A stretch of 64,000 nucleotides of DNA from Photobacterium phosphoreum. GTDB taxonomy: Bacteria > Pseudomonadota > Gammaproteobacteria > Enterobacterales > Vibrionaceae. The stretch covers positions 1 to 64,000 of the forward strand of contig NZ_MSCQ01000003.1 in assembly GCF_002954725.1 (NCBI RefSeq), in the 5' to 3' direction. Under the pieces are notes generated by a model. That model saw only the letters and a program-made list of their open reading frames with translations, was not told the DNA's origin and searched no databases. Positions within the stretch are counted from its first letter, which is position 1; each line of letters begins with the position of its first letter. The translations under genes were made by a program, and so were the position numbers. Of this stretch, positions 9,335-18,031 are shown one piece after another.

Positions 9335-9799
9335 TTATTTAGTTGCTGCTTGAGTAGCAATATTCATAATTTTCTTTTCTAACATTTGGCCTGGCATGAC
9401 TAATTTAGGCGAGATCATGCCAAGTTGTTCTGCAGGGTTAAACCATCCAATCCATGTTTTATTATTTTGATTCCATACGTATAAACGTAACGGTAACACC
9501 GCACCCGCAGCTGGATTCATACTAAATACTTTTTTCGCCATTTCAGGATTACCAATTAAAAAGCTCGTTCCTTTTAAATCTAACCCTGTCATTGATAACA
9601 CCTTACCTTGATCTATTTTCCCCATCACCATCATTTGATGACGACTGGTTGCTGTTTGTATCGCAGCTGTAGTCTCGGTAAATGTTTGTTGCGATTCTAC
9701 TTTGGTAAATGAGGTAACAGGAGCCGCAATAGCACTTTGACTTGCCATAAAGAATACCGCACTCATTAGCGTTGATAGTAAAATATTTTTTGTTTTCAT
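9335..9799 (-). CDS. Exported DUF302 domain protein
   Basis: 154 aa with a clear signal peptide (MKTKNILLSTLMSAVFFMASQSAIA, then APVTSF), so the mature ~129-residue protein is periplasmic. The mature part looks like a DUF302 domain: the stretch FLIGNPEMAKKVF, then VLPLRLYVWNQ, then a TWIGWFNPAEQLG segment. DUF302 proteins are small alpha/beta proteins with no settled biochemical role. It is the first gene of the operon with the membrane protein and the ECF sigma factor. AAGGTG is placed 8 nt before the ATG. It has no cysteines or lipobox. Confidence 0.8.
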   Translation of the reverse strand: MKTKNILLSTLMSAVFFMASQSAIAAPVTSFTKVESQQTFTETTAAIQTATSRHQMMVMGKIDQGKVLSMTGLDLKGTSFLIGNPEMAKKVFSMNPAAGAVLPLRLYVWNQNNKTWIGWFNPAEQLGMISPKLVMPGQMLEKKIMNIATQAATK

Positions 9800-9975
9800 T
9801 TGGTGTCACCTTATTGATAGTAAGTAAAATAATTTGTTTCTACTTTAAAGAGCAATGAGATCACCAAAAGGATTCAATATATTTCATCTTTTTTTCATTT
9901 ATCACAAAAATAAAATATAACTAATTGATACTTATAATATTAACAATTAATTTTTTTAAATTTTAAGCATAAAAA

Positions 9976-10003
9976 AATCCGAGTATATAAATATACTCGG
10001 ATT
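9976..10003 (-). terminator. Terminator of the flavin oxidoreductase gene
   Basis: A 13-bp perfect stem (AATCCGAGTATAT / ATATACTCGGATT) is followed on the minus strand by seven T. The 176 bp between it and the DUF302 start should hold the promoter of the sigma operon; I could not assign one with confidence. Confidence 0.88.
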
Positions 10004-10052
10004 AATCATTAATCAAACTAACGTGTCTTTATAAATACAGCGACATCATGGT

Positions 10053-12053
10053 CTAAATATTACGTGCGACTTCATAAGCATCCCAAACCGCATTCATGAT
10101 ATTTGACACTTTACGTGCATCACCAATAAGGTAGGTATCTTTACCACGACTTAAAATCTCATCATGGAGATCGTTAACGCTTGAATAACCGACGGCAATA
10201 CAAACATTATCTGCAACTATTTCTTTAACACCAGTAGCAGTTTCGATATGCGCATGGCCATTTTTATAACCAACAAACTTACTGCTGGTCATAATGTTAA
10301 CTTGTGCTTCTTCCATTAAATCAAGCAGCATTGATTTGTTGGCCCAGTTAGTATCAGCACCGCCATCCATAACTTTGGCGAGGTATTCAACCACGGTTAC
10401 TTGCTTGCCTTGGTTTTTCAGCCATAGTGCAACTTCACAACCCACTAAACCACCACCGATAATCACCACGTTATCGCCAACAGGCTTTTTGGCTAATAAA
10501 ATATCATCTGCGCTGCAAATTTGTGGTTCATCAATACCTTCGATATTGCGTAAACGCACAGGCACAGAGCCTGTCGCAATGATCACCGCTTGCGCATCAT
10601 CTAACTCTTTTGAGTCTTTATCAATAATGGTATTTAAATACATTGGTACAGCAAGTCGCTCTAGTTCAACACGGTACCAATCAAGCAATTTCTCATCGGC
10701 TTTTTTAAAATCAGGTGCGGCAGCTTCATAAATATGGCCACCAATTTGATCTGATTTTTCAAATAGCTTCACTTCGTGACCTGCAAGTTTTGCTACTCGA
10801 GCACTTTCAAGACCTGCAATACCGCCACCGATCACGATCACACGTTTAGGCTCTAGTGCTTTTTCAATACTGTAAATTTTTTCACGACCACAAGCAGGGT
10901 TCACTGAACATGAAATTGGCTTATGGTTGAAAATACGTTGTAAGCAGCCATCATGACAACCGATGCAGGGACGAATTTGCTCTTCTCGATTTTTCATGAC
11001 CTTATTTGGCCACTCAGGATCAGTCAATAACGGACGTGCTAGGCCTACAAAGTCAATTGAACCGTTTTTAATTGAGTCTTGAGCAAGTTGAGGATCACCC
11101 ATCTTACCGCCCATAATGATAGGCACATTTACCACATCTTTGAGTTTTTTTACAAACGGAAGGTATAGACCATCTTTAGCATATAGCGGTGGGTGGGCCC
11201 AATACCATGCATCATAAGAGCCAGTATCAGCATTAAAGCCATCATAACCGGCTTTTTCAAGGATCTTTGCTAATTCAAGACCTTCTTCAGTATCACGACC
11301 AGATTCTTTAGCCGCAACATTAATACCGCCTTTACCTAATTCTTTGATAAAAGAACGAATACTATAACGTACGGTAACGGGGTAGTTTTCACCCGCACCA
11401 CGACGAATCGCTTTCAATATTTCAATAGGAAAAGTAGCACGTTGCTCTAAATCACCATTAAAGCGATCAGTTCGATCTTTGTTAAACACTGACATGGTAA
11501 ACTGATCGGCTAAATACCCCTCGTGAACTGCATGCAATTCGATACCGTCAAAACCGACTTTTTTAGCAATTGCCGCCGCTTCTTCAAAACGAGAGATAAT
11601 GCGCTCAACTTCTTCAGTTGTTAACGCACGGCACATCACTTCTGGATCCCAATAATTTGGTACTGCTGTTGGTGCCACTGGCTGAGTTTCAAGTAACGTT
11701 GGCTTCGCTACACGCCCAAGACCTGCTGATACTTGCAAAAATATTTTTGCGCCATAAGAATGCACACGCTCAATCATTTCATAACATGAATTTTCAAAAG
11801 CAGTAGGGTTATGAGTTACACAGGTAAATGTCGGCATTTTCATGCGTTCAATTTCATTTTCTACCTTCGTAAAACCCGTAATAATAAGACCAACACCGCC
11901 CTTCGCTCTTTCAACAAAATAATCAGCAGCGCGTTGATTAAATTCGCCTTCACGACCAGCAAGTCCCATCAGACCCATAGGTTCCATTACGATTCGGTTT
12001 TTAATAGTTACGCTACCAATTTTCATTGGTGTAAAGAGTTCTGATCTATTCAT
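10053..12053 (-). CDS. NADH:flavin oxidoreductase / enoate reductase family (Fe-S flavoenzyme)
   Basis: 666 aa with the three-part layout of 2,4-dienoyl-CoA reductase (FadH), clostridial 2-enoate reductases and bile-acid enzymes such as BaiCD. There is an Old Yellow Enzyme TIM barrel (~1-345), a [4Fe-4S] cysteine set CIGCHDGC plus CSVNPAC (starting near residue 363), and FAD and NAD(P) Rossmann folds with VIVIGGGIAGLESA and NVVIIGGGLVGCE. It should pass electrons from NAD(P)H through FAD, the cluster and FMN to an activated C=C bond. The substrate cannot be told from sequence. The barrel differs from FadH enough that I do not use that name. The gene stands alone, with no fatty-acid or catabolic neighbours. 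Confidence 0.88.
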   Translation of the reverse strand: MNRSELFTPMKIGSVTIKNRIVMEPMGLMGLAGREGEFNQRAADYFVERAKGGVGLIITGFTKVENEIERMKMPTFTCVTHNPTAFENSCYEMIERVHSYGAKIFLQVSAGLGRVAKPTLLETQPVAPTAVPNYWDPEVMCRALTTEEVERIISRFEEAAAIAKKVGFDGIELHAVHEGYLADQFTMSVFNKDRTDRFNGDLEQRATFPIEILKAIRRGAGENYPVTVRYSIRSFIKELGKGGINVAAKESGRDTEEGLELAKILEKAGYDGFNADTGSYDAWYWAHPPLYAKDGLYLPFVKKLKDVVNVPIIMGGKMGDPQLAQDSIKNGSIDFVGLARPLLTDPEWPNKVMKNREEQIRPCIGCHDGCLQRIFNHKPISCSVNPACGREKIYSIEKALEPKRVIVIGGGIAGLESARVAKLAGHEVKLFEKSDQIGGHIYEAAAPDFKKADEKLLDWYRVELERLAVPMYLNTIIDKDSKELDDAQAVIIATGSVPVRLRNIEGIDEPQICSADDILLAKKPVGDNVVIIGGGLVGCEVALWLKNQGKQVTVVEYLAKVMDGGADTNWANKSMLLDLMEEAQVNIMTSSKFVGYKNGHAHIETATGVKEIVADNVCIAVGYSSVNDLHDEILSRGKDTYLIGDARKVSNIMNAVWDAYEVARNI

Positions 12054-12569
12054 TGTTAGGCTTTTGCGTTAATCAACATTGCCCAAAGTCTAAAAGTAAA
12101 AACCCTATTAATTAAGTGTATTAAATGCATGTTTGTTATGCCTATATGTCATAACGATTACTTTTTGTATGACAATAATATTAGTTATTATTACCTTACT
12201 AAGTAAAGTCGTCATTAATACCGACTTTGAGACCATTGTTACTTAAACAGCCATAAATCATTGTATAAAGTAAGGATATAGGCTTGGATAGATATCCCTA
12301 TCACAATGCGACCACGCTAACCTAATACTTATCGAGGGGATTGGTTACTGTTTACATTAAAAATATCCATCATCAGTAAATAATGATCGGGAACATCTAT
12401 AAAACCAGACAAAGCCATTTTTCAAAAATATGACCATTCAGATTAATAGAATCATTTTAAGCATTGCTAATGGATATTATTTAACGATTAATGTTGTTAG
12501 CGCTGCCACAAAAAACAATACCTACAAAGGATATAATACTGTACTGTTTACTTCTTAGGGAGCCTTAAA
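12054..12569. other. Gene-free region with two inverted repeats between divergent genes
   Basis: This 516-bp region has no credible ORF. It contains GTTATG-N9-CATAAC (12135-12155), a spacing typical of LysR-type operators, 80 bp upstream of the flavin oxidoreductase, and AAAGTCG-N10-CGACTTT (12205-12228). Neither has a T-tract. No regulator gene lies next to it, so the binding protein is unknown. Confidence 0.4.
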
Positions 12570-13250
12570 GTGCTTAAAAAATGCATATTAACACTGGCAT
12601 TTGTTAGCCTGAGTCAAGCTGCACTAGCGAGTCCATCTCCAGCAGCAACCAGCTATAACCTGTTTTTGATCCCAAGTCACAATGTTGATACAACGGTATC
12701 AACAATTAGCAATCAACTAAAACAACACCAACTATCTGCTCTTTATAGCCAAGGTTATTTACCACATATCACTCTCTATCTAACCGAATACCCAACCACA
12801 AACCTCAAGTTACTCCAACAACAAGCCCAACAACTTGCTCATCAATGGCATCAATTTCCTTTAACACTCAAACATATTGAACGTACTAAGGGAGACTGGC
12901 TAATGCTTAAGGTCAGTAACACTCGTGAGTTACAACGCTTAGCCGATACCGCAGCTATTACTGTTTCACCTTTGCGTTCTATGGATCCTAAAGTACCAGC
13001 ATGGGTAAGCCACTACCCTGAAAAATTAGCTGCATTTCAGCGCTATGGCAGTCCTAATGTCTTTACTAATTTTGAACCACATATCACCTTATTAGCGCAG
13101 TCTGATCCTCAAAAACTGACCCAATTTATGGCTGATTATGGTGATAAATTTCAATCAGTAAACTTTAAAGCACTAGGCATAGGTATCGCAGCGGTTAATA
13201 GTAATGGCCAAGCTAAAGCGGTGATTGCACGTTACTCATTTGCTAAATAG
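12570..13250 (+). CDS. Exported 2H phosphoesterase superfamily protein
   Basis: 226 aa starting with GTG, with GGGAG 9 nt upstream. A signal peptide (MLKKCILTLAFVSLSQAALA) sends it to the periplasm. Two His-x-Thr motifs, PHITLYL near residue 65 and PHITLLA near 170, are spaced as in the bilobal 2H (LigT / 2'-5' RNA ligase-like) fold, whose members hydrolyse 2',3'-cyclic phosphates or transfer RNA ends. Because it is exported, a nucleotide-scavenging role is more likely than tRNA processing (inference). It stands alone between a divergent oxidoreductase and a convergent kinase. Confidence 0.82.
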   Translation: MLKKCILTLAFVSLSQAALASPSPAATSYNLFLIPSHNVDTTVSTISNQLKQHQLSALYSQGYLPHITLYLTEYPTTNLKLLQQQAQQLAHQWHQFPLTLKHIERTKGDWLMLKVSNTRELQRLADTAAITVSPLRSMDPKVPAWVSHYPEKLAAFQRYGSPNVFTNFEPHITLLAQSDPQKLTQFMADYGDKFQSVNFKALGIGIAAVNSNGQAKAVIARYSFAK

Positions 13251-13260
13251 CGCCGATAAA

Positions 13261-13287
13261 AAAGCCTCAACCAAAGATTGAGGCTTT
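13261..13287. terminator. Bidirectional terminator, 2H phosphoesterase / RIO kinase
   Basis: Stem AAAGCCTCAA / TTGAGGCTTT (10 bp, 7-nt loop), with A and T tracts, between convergent genes. Confidence 0.88.
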
Positions 13288-13328
13288 CATGTAACACTTT
13301 GCTATTTCAAGCTAAATAATGATAGCGA

Positions 13329-14195
13329 TTACTCACCTTCATCTTCATTTATTTCATCCATGAAACGAGCTCGACGTAATTCAGCTTCTGCCATAACCGC
13401 ATTGATTTCAGCCATTAAGCCATCAATATCAGCATCAATCTCGCTTTCAATATATACGCCAGTTAATTCTGTTTCTGGGGTTAGCGTACCAGCTTGAAAT
13501 AATGCCCACATTTCTTTGCCGTATTGAGTTTCAAGTACTTCTGGCGCATAACGACCATAATACTGGGCCATGTTATTAACATCACGCTCAAACATCCATT
13601 TAGCGTTATTATTTGCAGAAGCATCTACCGCTTGGGGTAAATCAATAATGACAGGCCCTTGACCATCCACCAGCACATTAAATTCAGATAAGTCGCCATG
13701 AATAAGACCAATACATAACATACGCTTGATATACTTTATCATTAGCGCATGATCGCGTAAGGCTTGCTCTTTGGTCAACGTAATATCATTTAAACGTGGA
13801 GCAACAGCGCCATCAGCATCTGTAATCAGCTCCATTAACAATACGCCATCGAAACAACCATAAGGAATAGGAGCACGTACATCGGCTTTTAGCAATAATG
13901 ACAGTGCATCAACTTCAGCCTGCTGCCATACTTTTTCTTGCTCATCACGGCCAAATTTAGAGCCTTTTTCCATTGCTCGAGCGCGGCGACTGTTACGTAC
14001 CTTACGCCCTTCACGGTAAGTTACCGCTTTTTTAAAACTGCGCTGATCAATTTCTTTATAGACTTTAGCGCAACAAATTTTACCACCACTGCGAACAACA
14101 TACACAGAGGCTTCTTTACCGCTCATCAGTTGAGATAAAACGTCATCAACAAGACCATCTTCAACGAGGGGTTGTAATCGTGGAGGAATCTTCAT
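13329..14195 (-). CDS. RIO1-family atypical serine protein kinase
   Basis: 288 aa with the RIO fold: a nucleotide-binding loop SGKEASVYVV (~25-34), the ATP-anchoring lysine in CAKVYK (~42-47), the catalytic loop HGDLSEFNVL with the acidic base, and the metal-binding IDLPQAVD. The C-terminus is strongly acidic (DEINEDEGE). RIO1 in archaea and eukaryotes acts in ribosome maturation; bacterial members of this type are poorly characterised. The gene is monocistronic. GAGG precedes the ATG at 9-12 nt. The kinase fold is well supported, but the target is unknown. Confidence 0.9.
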   Translation of the reverse strand: MKIPPRLQPLVEDGLVDDVLSQLMSGKEASVYVVRSGGKICCAKVYKEIDQRSFKKAVTYREGRKVRNSRRARAMEKGSKFGRDEQEKVWQQAEVDALSLLLKADVRAPIPYGCFDGVLLMELITDADGAVAPRLNDITLTKEQALRDHALMIKYIKRMLCIGLIHGDLSEFNVLVDGQGPVIIDLPQAVDASANNNAKWMFERDVNNMAQYYGRYAPEVLETQYGKEMWALFQAGTLTPETELTGVYIESEIDADIDGLMAEINAVMAEAELRRARFMDEINEDEGE

Positions 14196-14436
14196 TACAC
14201 CTACATTTGTCAGTAACTGGGAATATACTTATTTATAATATCGCATTATCGCCAGCTGAAAATTTTTAACAAGTATTGATGATGGTTATTTCTCAATAGC
14301 TCAAATAACCATCAAAGTTAACATGCAGATCACAGCGTTAAAATTAGATTATTAATCATTAAATACAACAACATAAAATTCCAATCTTCAATGTATCTTT
14401 CACCTTAAGCTCCTTTCATTATTAGTCTCAATAAAA

Positions 14437-14454
14437 CACCATCTGTCGATGGTG
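14437..14454 (+). promoter_or_regulatory. Hairpin in the porin leader
   Basis: CACCATC-TGTC-GATGGTG is a perfect 7-bp stem with a tetraloop, 37 nt before the likely porin start. An upstream in-frame ATG (14449) lies inside it and would be masked. It could be a 5' UTR control element. Confidence 0.4.
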
Positions 14455-14490
14455 ACTGATTTAAAAATAAAAAAAATAATGAGAAATCAC

Positions 14491-15825
14491 ATGAAAAATG
14501 GCTTATTACCCCAAAAATCATTACTCGCGGTAGTAATCATGAGCACCCTTGCTCTTTCACCACTAGCAATAGCACAAACACCAACCAATACCTCAATCAA
14601 TAATCAATTTATAAATAATTCATCATTAAATATTAAATTAATCAGTGATACTCGAGTTCGTTCTCGTAATGACAACTCAGCGTTTGATGCTTATGGTCGG
14701 TTAAATTATTCAGCCTACAATGCCATTATTGATTTTAATTCTGGCTATTATGATAATTTTATCGGAGTAGATGTTGCAGGCTATTTAGCCGGTGATGTTT
14801 ATAACAACAGTATCCAAAATGATAATAATGAATATTTATCCAATGAAATTTCATTATCACACAACCAAGATTGGGGGGCGGGTAATGGTCCACATCTCAA
14901 ACTTTATACTGCGGCGGTCAAATTTAAATACCACGATCTTTTTAGCGGCAAAATTGGTTTAATTCAATCAACAGGCAACGGCACAATCGGTAACGTCTGG
15001 TCATTTGTACCAGGTACTTACCGAGGTTTAGAACTGAACGCTCATATTGACGGGGGTAAGTTAACCTACTTCTGGGCTGATAAATACACCGCACCATGGC
15101 TACTCAGTGAGGATGATTACGTTGGTTGGGCAAATACCCAATGGAATTATATTCACTCATTAGGTTATGAAAACAGCTTCGGTGATTTTTCTTATAATCT
15201 TGGTATTGGTCAAGCGATGGATGTTCGTTATAGCGATACAACTCGCAGCGTTAATCCAACCTCCTATAAGATCTACACTCGCTATCAACTGAACCCTAAT
15301 ATTCAACTTGCAGCTGATTTTTATGGCGTTAACGACAAGATTAAATATAACGGTTTAGGTTATATGAGTGGGCTATCATTGAATATGAATCATGGTCAAT
15401 GGAGTTGGTTATCACAGTTAAGGTACGCTAATAGTAATAACGGTACTGAAATTGTGCCACGTACTATTTATACCTACGCCATGAATAATGGTAGTTGGTC
15501 TCAGTTTTGGGATGCACTCTCTGATTGGAACCAGTCAGGAGAAGTCTCGCTGTATAACCGCTTATCTTTTAATGCTGGCAATGGTTGGAACTACTACATG
15601 GGCTTAGGCTATGGTTCAGGAATGGACAGTGCTAAAGTGGGTTATAACAACGAAGCCGCCATAAATGGCACTGTTGGTTACACCTTACAACAAGGCACAT
15701 TAAAAGGCAGCGTAGTGCAATTACATAGCACCTGGTTAACCCGTGACGAAATTAAATCAGCTACTGCTGGTAGAGATGAAACCGATGTTCGCTTGCAAGT
15801 GATCATTCCCTATTCTGTATTTTAA
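14491..15825 (+). CDS. Outer-membrane porin, OprD family
   Basis: 444 aa from the ATG at 14491. A typical signal peptide (MKNGLLPQKSLLAVVIMSTLALSPLAIAQ) is followed by an Asn/Tyr/Gly-rich sequence of alternating amphipathic strands, ending in IPYSVF with the C-terminal aromatic residue expected of an outer-membrane barrel. The early region (DTRVRSRNDNSAFDAYG) and IQSTGNGTIGNVWSFVPGT resemble OprD/ChiP-type substrate-specific porins for amino acids, peptides or chito-sugars. Substrate not assigned. Upstream in-frame ATGs at 14449 and 14479 would precede the signal peptide with charged residues and lack a ribosome-binding site; GAGA lies 8 nt before 14491. The gene is monocistronic. Confidence 0.82.
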   Translation: MKNGLLPQKSLLAVVIMSTLALSPLAIAQTPTNTSINNQFINNSSLNIKLISDTRVRSRNDNSAFDAYGRLNYSAYNAIIDFNSGYYDNFIGVDVAGYLAGDVYNNSIQNDNNEYLSNEISLSHNQDWGAGNGPHLKLYTAAVKFKYHDLFSGKIGLIQSTGNGTIGNVWSFVPGTYRGLELNAHIDGGKLTYFWADKYTAPWLLSEDDYVGWANTQWNYIHSLGYENSFGDFSYNLGIGQAMDVRYSDTTRSVNPTSYKIYTRYQLNPNIQLAADFYGVNDKIKYNGLGYMSGLSLNMNHGQWSWLSQLRYANSNNGTEIVPRTIYTYAMNNGSWSQFWDALSDWNQSGEVSLYNRLSFNAGNGWNYYMGLGYGSGMDSAKVGYNNEAAINGTVGYTLQQGTLKGSVVQLHSTWLTRDEIKSATAGRDETDVRLQVIIPYSVF

Positions 15826-15862
15826 TTGAAGTAGTCAAAATCACTAAGCTACAGATATATGC

Positions 15863-15889
15863 GCCTCAACGTTTAGTTGGGGCCTTTTT
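15863..15889 (+). terminator. Terminator of the porin gene
   Basis: An 8-bp stem (GCCTCAAC / GTTGGGGC, one G-U pair) with a 5-nt loop, followed by five T. Confidence 0.7.
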
Positions 15890-16036
15890 ATATCAACAAT
15901 CATGATCACTTTATCAAAGACAATAAATACATAAAGGTAATAAACAATAAATTGGGGACTTAAACCCGCTTTCCTTTGATTGATGACAAGGTGAAAAGCG
16001 AACTTAAGAAATTTTGAATGACGATGAGGCACAAAA

Positions 16037-16064
16037 AAAGCCCCAATCTTGCGATTGAGGCTTT
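16037..16064 (-). terminator. Terminator of the tRNA-Leu gene
   Basis: Minus-strand stem AAAGCCTCAATC / GATTGGGGCTTT (one mismatch) with a TTTTTTT run, 12 nt after the tRNA CCA end. The stretch from 15890 to 16036 holds nothing else I can identify. Confidence 0.85.
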
Positions 16065-16075
16065 CTTCTGAAATT

Positions 16076-16160
16076 TGGTGCCCGAGGACGGACTTGAACC
16101 GTCACTCCCGAAGGAAACGGATTTTGAATCCGTCGTGTATACCAATTTCACCACTCGGGC
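16076..16160 (-). tRNA. tRNA-Leu (anticodon CAA)
   Basis: The minus strand folds as a class II tRNA: acceptor GCCCGAG / CTCGGGC with ACCA encoded, a D-loop with GGT, anticodon stem ACGGA / TCCGT with loop TTCAAAA (anticodon CAA, reads UUG), a long variable arm TTCCTTCGGGAG, and the T-arm GACGG-TTCAAGT-CCGTC. Length 85 nt with CCA. It is a single-gene unit with its own promoter and terminator. Confidence 0.97.
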
Positions 16161-16171
16161 TTATGGCGGCT

Positions 16172-16199
16172 ATTATACGGATATCATGTTGATGCGCAA
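16172..16199 (-). promoter_or_regulatory. Sigma-70 promoter of tRNA-Leu
   Basis: Minus strand TTGCGC-N16-TATAAT, with a perfect -10 element ending 12 nt before the mature tRNA 5' end. The pyrBI promoter has the same -35, spacer length and -10. Confidence 0.75.
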
Positions 16200-16403
16200 G
16201 TACTAATCCAGAACATTTATCATATAAATACTCAAGCGCTGATTTTTCAAACTATCTTGATTTTATTGATGGTAATCAAACCACTATGTAATGTGATCGA
16301 TGAATATATTTTGTAGCAATTTAGTGCATTCATTCGCAATTAGTTTACTGCTACACTGCCGCCCATAAGGATTTGTTCAACTATTATTGATACAGGAACC
16401 ATC

Positions 16404-16895
16404 ATGAAGAAAATCAAACCGCAACCGACTAAACCTTCACACCAATATCCAAGCTTATTACGTCGTTTAGGCGCTTGGTTCTACGATACTCTTATCGTCG
16501 CGGCTATTTTAATGGTTGCTGGTGCGGTTGCGATGGCAATGGTTGCGGCACTCCTTCATTTTGGTGTACTGACGTTAGGCAACTACCTAGATGCCAGTGA
16601 TTATATAATCTCTGACCCGACAGCTAGTGCGTTATACAGTGCTTATCTTGCCATGGTTATTATTGGTTTTTATAGTTATTTTTGGACTCAGGCTGGTCAA
16701 ACTCTAGGAATGCGAGCATGGAAACTAAAGCTTCAAAATAAAGATGGCTCTCATATTAAAATCACCCAAGCTTTTATTCGTATAGCGACTTCTGCATTTG
16801 GTTTAGGTAACTTAATGGCCTTTAATAATAAGCGCCGTTCAATGCAAGATATTATGGCAGAATGCGAAATGATCGTGACGACAGAAGTGCACTAA
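16404..16895 (+). CDS. RDD family membrane protein
   Basis: 163 aa. An RDD-type N-terminal motif (RRLGAWFYDTLI, residues ~20-31) starts the first membrane helix. A second hydrophobic pair lies at ~34-54 and ~82-102, and the conserved GQTLGMRAWKLKL follows the last of these. RDD proteins are small inner-membrane proteins; some have been linked to cation/proton exchange, but most have no known role. The C-terminal half is soluble. The gene is monocistronic and converges on lptG. Confidence 0.88.
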   Translation: MKKIKPQPTKPSHQYPSLLRRLGAWFYDTLIVAAILMVAGAVAMAMVAALLHFGVLTLGNYLDASDYIISDPTASALYSAYLAMVIIGFYSYFWTQAGQTLGMRAWKLKLQNKDGSHIKITQAFIRIATSAFGLGNLMAFNNKRRSMQDIMAECEMIVTTEVH

Positions 16896-16924
16896 CCCTA
16901 CGTACGATACAAAACAATGCCAAT

Positions 16925-16952
16925 AAAAAAGGAGCCATGCGGCTCCTTTTTT
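16925..16952. terminator. Bidirectional terminator, RDD gene / lptG
   Basis: A perfect 12-bp stem AAAAAAGGAGCC / GGCTCCTTTTTT with a 4-nt loop. Confidence 0.93.
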
Positions 16953-16957
16953 AATCG

Positions 16958-18031
16958 CTATAATTTACGGCGGAGTAAATAAATAGTGATCGCTAAAAAC
17001 ACCAGACTTGGCGCAAGCGCGCCAACTATCGGCGGTAAGTTATAGACTAAGCTCATTGGTCCAAACACTTCATTGGAAATATAAAACGCAAATCCAAAGA
17101 TAACCCCAGATAACACCCTTGCGCCCATGGTGACAGAACGCAACGGTCCAAACACAAACGACAATGCTAATAACATCATTACTGCAATAGAGACGGGTTG
17201 CAGTGCTTTACGCCAAAACGCCAATTCATAACGTACAGCATCTTGCTTCGATTCTTTTAAATAACCAACATAATCATATAACCCAGAAAGCGATAACTCT
17301 TCCGGTTTAACGGTTACAACGGCTAACTTATCGGGCGTTAATGTGGTTTGCCATTTTTTAGTGTCGTAATGAACATTTGTAATCTGAGCAGGATTAGTCA
17401 TATTGGTTACGGTAACATTCTGCATCGTCCAGCCAAGCTTGGCGTCATAAGTTGCGGTTTTTGCCGATAACACATCAAGTAGTTTATCTTGGTTATCAAA
17501 TTGCCAAATATTCACTACATCAATTTGATTTTTATCGTGCACACGACCCAGATAAATAAAGTCATTATCATCTTTTGCCCACACACCACTTTGCACCGAT
17601 AGCATACTGCCACCGCTGATCCACAATGCACGAAGTTCACGCGCTGCTTTTTGCGCTTGTGGTGCGCCCCATTGACCTAATAACGTCACAATGATCATTA
17701 ATGGTACAGCTGTTTTTAGGGTTGATAAGCCAATGTCTAACTTAGAAAAACCTGACGCTTGCATTACCACTAACTCAGAGCTTGATGCCAACATCCCTAA
17801 GCCGATTAATGCCCCCAACAATACTGCCATCGGGAAAAATGTCACAATGTCTTGTGGCATGGATAATAATACAAAATATAACGCTTTCAGCAGATCGTAA
17901 CTGCCCTCACCCACTTTACGTAACTGCTCAACATATTTAATGATGGCAGATAACCCCACCAAGGTTGATAAGGTTAATGCCGATGTCGCGATAATAGTTC
18001 GGCCAATATACCAGTCGAGAATTTTAAACAT
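16958..18031 (-). CDS. lptG: LPS export permease LptG
   Basis: One of the two transmembrane subunits of the LptB2FG transporter, which extracts lipopolysaccharide from the inner membrane and pushes it to LptC/LptA. The 357-aa protein has the family layout: helices 1-3 at the N-terminus (to ~residue 120), a periplasmic beta-jellyroll (~130-265), then three C-terminal helices ending with LLRRKL. It overlaps lptF by one base (TAATG), so translation is coupled and equal amounts are expected. The genes diverge from pepA, as in E. coli and vibrios. Confidence 0.96.
   Translation of the reverse strand: MFKILDWYIGRTIIATSALTLSTLVGLSAIIKYVEQLRKVGEGSYDLLKALYFVLLSMPQDIVTFFPMAVLLGALIGLGMLASSSELVVMQASGFSKLDIGLSTLKTAVPLMIIVTLLGQWGAPQAQKAARELRALWISGGSMLSVQSGVWAKDDNDFIYLGRVHDKNQIDVVNIWQFDNQDKLLDVLSAKTATYDAKLGWTMQNVTVTNMTNPAQITNVHYDTKKWQTTLTPDKLAVVTVKPEELSLSGLYDYVGYLKESKQDAVRYELAFWRKALQPVSIAVMMLLALSFVFGPLRSVTMGARVLSGVIFGFAFYISNEVFGPMSLVYNLPPIVGALAPSLVFLAITIYLLRRKL

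Noticed and set aside
9800-9970. ECF-type promoter for the sigma operon (GAATCC...TCTTT on the minus strand)
   Set aside because: The match depends on an arbitrary choice of ECF consensus; this factor's own motif is unknown.
10294-10731. Long open frame on the plus strand opposite the flavin oxidoreductase
   Set aside because: It is antisense to an unmistakable enzyme, has no ribosome site and no recognisable protein; similar antisense frames lie opposite valS (23747-24151), cpdA (44095-44580) and cadB (5189-5500).
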